Of a stretch of DNA of 7,767 bases, positions 5,279-7,767 are shown in pieces; within the stretch, counting starts at the first letter, position 1; each line of letters opens with the position of its first letter. The position numbers and the translations under genes are program-made. The stretch is from positions 184-7,950 of the forward strand of contig DUJZ01000138.1 in NCBI GenBank assembly GCA_013329565.1, written 5' to 3'. The notes beneath the pieces are model-generated. The model was not told where the DNA came from. It ran no database searches and was given only the letters and a program-made list of their open reading frames with translations. Source of the DNA: Methanomassiliicoccales archaeon (lineage in GTDB: Archaea > Thermoplasmatota > Thermoplasmata > Methanomassiliicoccales > UBA472).

Positions 5279-6428
5279 ACAGAATTCTGAATATCAGCAA
5301 AGGGGCTATGGTCAGGAGCGAAGGGCAGGCCTTCAACAGGCCCGGCGCGAGGGCCGTGGGGAAATCGATGTCCCCGGTGGCCAGCACCGCTTTCGCTTTT
5401 TCACTGTCCAGGTGGGCGCCGGCCTTGTCCAGGTCCCGGTCGCACATGCGGACGAAGACCTTTCGTACCCGGTAGGAGTTGCGAAGCTCCTTGCCATAAA
5501 CCGCCTTCCATCTCTCTTCGTAGATCGAGAGCTTCTTCTGGGAGAGGTCCCCGGAGCGAAAAGCTTCCAGGAACGTATCCGCGGCCAGCTTTCCGGCGGT
5601 CATGCCGGTGAACAGACCGCCGCCGCTGATCGGCTTGGCCATGCCGGCGGCGTCCCCGGCCACCAGCATCCGGTCCGCGAACGTCCGGGCGATGTGGCCC
5701 AGAGGTATCGCTCCCGAGTACGTCCTCACCCGCTCCGCCTCGGCCCAACCCTGTTCTTCAAGCAGCCGGGTGAGATGATCCTGTGGAGTTCCTTTTTCAC
5801 GGGACGCGCATAGCCCCACCCGAGTGAGGTCCCCGCAGGGGATGGCCCAGGCGAAGAATCCCGGCGCTACATCGTTTCCAAGGAAAACCCGCACTTTGCG
5901 CTGGTCCTCAACCCTCAGGCGGAGATCGACCTCCGATCCGCGCACCAGGTCCCTCGCTCGATCGAACCCCAAGGACCTGGCGACGCCCGAACGGTAGCCG
6001 TCGGCGGCCAGCAACGCCCTGCATTCCAGCTCTCCCTCGGCCGTACGGGCGCGCAGACCGTCGGCGGTCCTTTCCACCGATCCGACCTTGCTTCCGGTAA
6101 GCACTTCGGCCCCGGCCTTCTGCGCGAGCGTGGCGCAGCGCCGGTCGAACTCCCCGCGGTCCACGACGACCGCCTTTACCTCGTTCCCCTGCAGCTCGAT
6201 GACCCTTCCGCCGGGGAAGTGTATGCAAGCTCCGTCTATCTTGTTCAGGACGGCGTCGGAAGCGGAGGCCATCTCCACGACCCTGGGCGTGACGAGCCCG
6301 GCGCACTGCACCGGCTCACCTACGCGAGCGTGCTCCTCCAGGACCTTTACCTGAAGCTCGTGGGCCATGCTGGCGGCGGCCAGGCATCCGGTCGGACCTC
6401 CGCCTACCACCAGCACGTCGCACTTCAT
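5271..6428 (-). CDS. Geranylgeranyl-reductase-family FAD-dependent oxidoreductase
   Basis: Members of this flavoprotein family reduce isoprenoid double bonds; in archaea the best known task is saturating the geranylgeranyl chains of membrane lipids. Over 385 residues it shows the FAD dinucleotide fold LVVGGGPTG (6-14), the substrate-side cysteine region GEPVQCAGLVTP (37-48), VVDRGEFDRR (88-97), PGFFAWAIP (189-197, in place of the usual YxWxFP), and the second FAD motif VAGDAAGMAKPISGGGLFTG (256-275). The last 25 residues are hydrophobic with basic flanks (LLTIAPLLIFRILWR), suggesting peripheral membrane attachment. Motif differences from Thermoplasma GGR mean that another polyprenyl substrate is possible. 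I chose ATG 6428 because the FAD fold starts at once and a likely transcription start would lie downstream of the alternative TTG 6458, which has no ribosome site. It is followed by taw2 after 3 bases. Confidence 0.87.
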   Translation of the reverse strand: MKCDVLVVGGGPTGCLAAASMAHELQVKVLEEHARVGEPVQCAGLVTPRVVEMASASDAVLNKIDGACIHFPGGRVIELQGNEVKAVVVDRGEFDRRCATLAQKAGAEVLTGSKVGSVERTADGLRARTAEGELECRALLAADGYRSGVARSLGFDRARDLVRGSEVDLRLRVEDQRKVRVFLGNDVAPGFFAWAIPCGDLTRVGLCASREKGTPQDHLTRLLEEQGWAEAERVRTYSGAIPLGHIARTFADRMLVAGDAAGMAKPISGGGLFTGMTAGKLAADTFLEAFRSGDLSQKKLSIYEERWKAVYGKELRNSYRVRKVFVRMCDRDLDKAGAHLDSEKAKAVLATGDIDFPTALAPGLLKACPSLLTIAPLLIFRILWR

Positions 6429-6473
6429 CCCTTTTCCATCCGAGGTGGCATGTTTCAAGGTTATCGCCGTGGC

Positions 6474-6482
6474 TTAAAAAAT
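6474..6482 (-). promoter_or_regulatory. T-rich tract between transaldolase and GGR-family gene: terminator or TATA
   Basis: On the minus strand ATTTTTTAA lies 29 bases after the transaldolase stop and about 46 bases before the GGR-family start, in an 82-base gap. A T-run can end archaeal transcripts, and the same tract could act as a TATA box giving a start near 6450. It therefore may split the minus-strand series into two transcripts, transketolase-transaldolase and flavoprotein-taw2. Confidence 0.35.
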
Positions 6483-6510
6483 GAGGTTCAGGAAGGGGTT
6501 TGCCTTACGG

Positions 6511-7158
6511 TCACTGCTTGGAGACCTTCTCCCAGTCCTTCAGGAAGCGCTCTATGCCGATGTCGGTCAGCGGATGCTTGAACATCTTCTTGAGCACGTC
6601 GAAGGGGATGGTGGCCACATGCGCGCCCATTCGGGCGGCGTCCGTCACGTGGATGGGGTCCCTGACACTTGCCACGATAACTTCGGTGTCGAAATCGTAG
6701 TTGTCCAGTATGTCCATGATGTCCGAGATCAGCGCCATGCCGTCCTGCCCCACGTCGTCCAGCCTCCCGACGAAGGGAGAGACGTAGCGGGCTCCGGCCT
6801 TGGCCGCCAGAAGCGCCTGGTTTGCCGAAAAGATCAAGGTCATGTTGACCGCCACGCCCTCGTTGGAGAGCAGCTTGGTGGCCTTCAGCCCCTCCTCGGT
6901 CATCGGTACCTTGATCACGATGTTCTCGTTGACCGCCGCCAGCTTCATGCCCTCGGCGAACATCCCGTCAGCCTTCAGGCTGATGACCTCCACGCTGATC
7001 GGGCCGTCCACGACCTCGCATATCTCGTTGACGATGGTGGCGAAGTCCTTCTTCTCCTTGGCGATGAGGCTGGGGTTGGTGGTGACCCCGTCCAGGATCC
7101 CCCAGGAGTTGACCTCCTTGATCTGCTCTATGTTGGCGGTATCGATGAATATCTTCAT
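6511..7158 (-). CDS. tal: Transaldolase, small TalC/MipB-type
   Basis: Transaldolase moves a three-carbon dihydroxyacetone unit between sugar phosphates in the non-oxidative pentose phosphate pathway, in the cytoplasm. The 215-residue length is typical of the compact TalC/FSA group. Visible are FIDTANI (4-10, with D6), [13 protein letters not shown] (23-35), the Schiff-base lysine K83 in [26 protein letters not shown] (106-123) and SPFVGRLDD (127-135). F129 in the last motif corresponds to Phe178 of E. coli TalB; fructose-6-phosphate aldolases have Tyr here, so transaldolase activity is favoured. ATG 7158 is chosen because the first strand begins immediately and GGAGAGGA lies just upstream; the frame is open further upstream but only as a shadow of the transketolase gene. 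Its ATG overlaps the transketolase TGA as ATGA, implying translational coupling. Confidence 0.94.
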   Translation of the reverse strand: MKIFIDTANIEQIKEVNSWGILDGVTTNPSLIAKEKKDFATIVNEICEVVDGPISVEVISLKADGMFAEGMKLAAVNENIVIKVPMTEEGLKATKLLSNEGVAVNMTLIFSANQALLAAKAGARYVSPFVGRLDDVGQDGMALISDIMDILDNYDFDTEVIVASVRDPIHVTDAARMGAHVATIPFDVLKKMFKHPLTDIGIERFLKDWEKVSKQ

Positions 7159-7767
7159 TTCTTCCTCTCCGTGACCTTGATGGCGGCGGCTATAACTTCC
7201 TTTTCGCTCAGTCCGTACTCCCTCATGAGCTCGTCGCTCTCCCCGGACTGTCCGAACACGTCCTGCATGGCCACCCGCTCCATGGGCGTTGGGCATCTTT
7301 CGGCCAGAGTCGCAGCGACAAGCGTTCCCACGCCGGACACTATGTTGTGCTCTTCGGCGGTGACGACGCAACCGCAGTCCCTGGCGGCCTTCTCCAATGT
7401 GCCGACGTCCAAGGGCTTGATGGTGCTTAGGTTGATGACCCTGGCGCTGATGCCCTTTGCTCTAAGAGCATCCGCGGCCAACAGGCACGGGGCGACCATC
7501 TGGCCCACGCCGACGAGCGCCACGTCGCTACCGTCCCGAAGGATGCTGGCCCTTCCTATCTTGAACTCAGTATCTCTGGAGGTGATGATCGGAACCTCGC
7601 TCCTGCCCATGCGCACGTAGGCAGGTCCGCGATGCTCGGCAACGGCCAGTACGGCGTTGTACGTCTCCGGCCCGTCCGCCGGAACTATGACCGTCATATT
7701 GGGTATGGTGTTCATCAGGGCGATGTCCTCCATGGTCTGGTGTGACGCTCCATCTCCACCGACGGTG
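7155..7767 (-). CDS. tkt: Transketolase C-terminal subunit, 5' end outside the window
   Basis: Only the last 203 residues are present, and the frame runs off the right edge. Transketolase is a thiamine-diphosphate enzyme that moves two-carbon units between sugar phosphates; many archaea encode it as two polypeptides, and this would be the second. The visible part opens with [18 protein letters not shown], the end of the pyrimidine-binding domain with its conserved DGxxHQ histidine, then [15 protein letters not shown] and GPAYVRMGR. The C-terminal transketolase domain follows, with [24 protein letters not shown] and [14 protein letters not shown], ending VTERKK. The sequence also resembles the related DXS and E1-beta enzymes, but the ATGA junction with transaldolase strongly supports transketolase. 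Whether the protein is split or single-chain cannot be judged from this window. Confidence 0.9.
   Translation of the reverse strand, partial: TVGGDGASHQTMEDIALMNTIPNMTVIVPADGPETYNAVLAVAEHRGPAYVRMGRSEVPIITSRDTEFKIGRASILRDGSDVALVGVGQMVAPCLLAADALRAKGISARVINLSTIKPLDVGTLEKAARDCGCVVTAEEHNIVSGVGTLVAATLAERCPTPMERVAMQDVFGQSGESDELMREYGLSEKEVIAAAIKVTERKK

Noticed and set aside
6429..6458. TTG 6458 as start of the GGR-family protein, adding ten residues.
   Set aside because: No ribosome site precedes it, the extra residues precede the conserved FAD-fold start, and the likely transcript start lies downstream of it.
7159..7371. An upstream extension of the transaldolase frame (first 71 residues).
   Set aside because: It overlaps the transketolase C-terminal domain in another frame, is Arg-rich, and the family starts exactly at ATG 7158, which has a good ribosome site.
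6481..7620. A 379-residue plus-strand open frame opposite transaldolase and transketolase.
   Set aside because: It runs antisense across two well-supported enzymes and its His/Asp/Val-rich translation has no family motif.

Overview
The window looks like a GC-rich archaeal chromosome segment. The evidence is two Alba chromatin proteins, a Taw2-type wyosine enzyme for tRNA-Phe, a geranylgeranyl-reductase-family flavoprotein, a DUF835 protein, a transketolase encoded as a separate C-terminal subunit, and BRE/TATA-like promoters. The combination would fit a Thermoplasmata-type euryarchaeon, for example a Methanomassiliicoccales relative. That placement is inference: no rRNA or other marker gene is present. 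No tRNA, rRNA, CRISPR array, transposon or prophage signature was seen. No stretch of 300 bases lacks a gene.

Layout. Bases 1-1156 (minus strand) hold a two-gene unit: a six-cysteine protein followed by the N-terminal part of a family X DNA polymerase that runs off the left edge. Divergent from it, on the plus strand, are two tandem alba genes (1325-1982). The second alba gene meets a DUF835 gene (1979-2686, minus) tail to tail, and both stop codons lie in one CTAG. A 90-base divergent control region then separates the DUF835 gene from a 499-residue protein of unknown function (2777-4276, plus). That gene overlaps by 14 bases the end of a minus-strand series running from the right edge: transketolase C-terminal subunit (partial), transaldolase, GGR-family flavoprotein and taw2.

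How the genes work together. Transketolase and transaldolase are joined by an ATGA stop/start overlap and form the carbon-shuffling arm of the non-oxidative pentose phosphate pathway. The GGR-family flavoprotein and taw2 are separated by 3 bases, and the taw2 ribosome-binding site lies in the last codons of the flavoprotein gene. The left half groups DNA-related functions (PolX, two Alba proteins) with two poorly described proteins, the cysteine-rich one and the DUF835 one.

The most interesting points are the asymmetry of the two Alba paralogues (the second has Gln where the acetylatable Lys16 of Sulfolobus Alba would be, and Ala at the Phe60 position), the unrecognised 499-residue protein with a CxHxH...CxxC cluster, and the six-cysteine protein next to polX. 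I did not find convincing evidence for a complete new multi-gene system.
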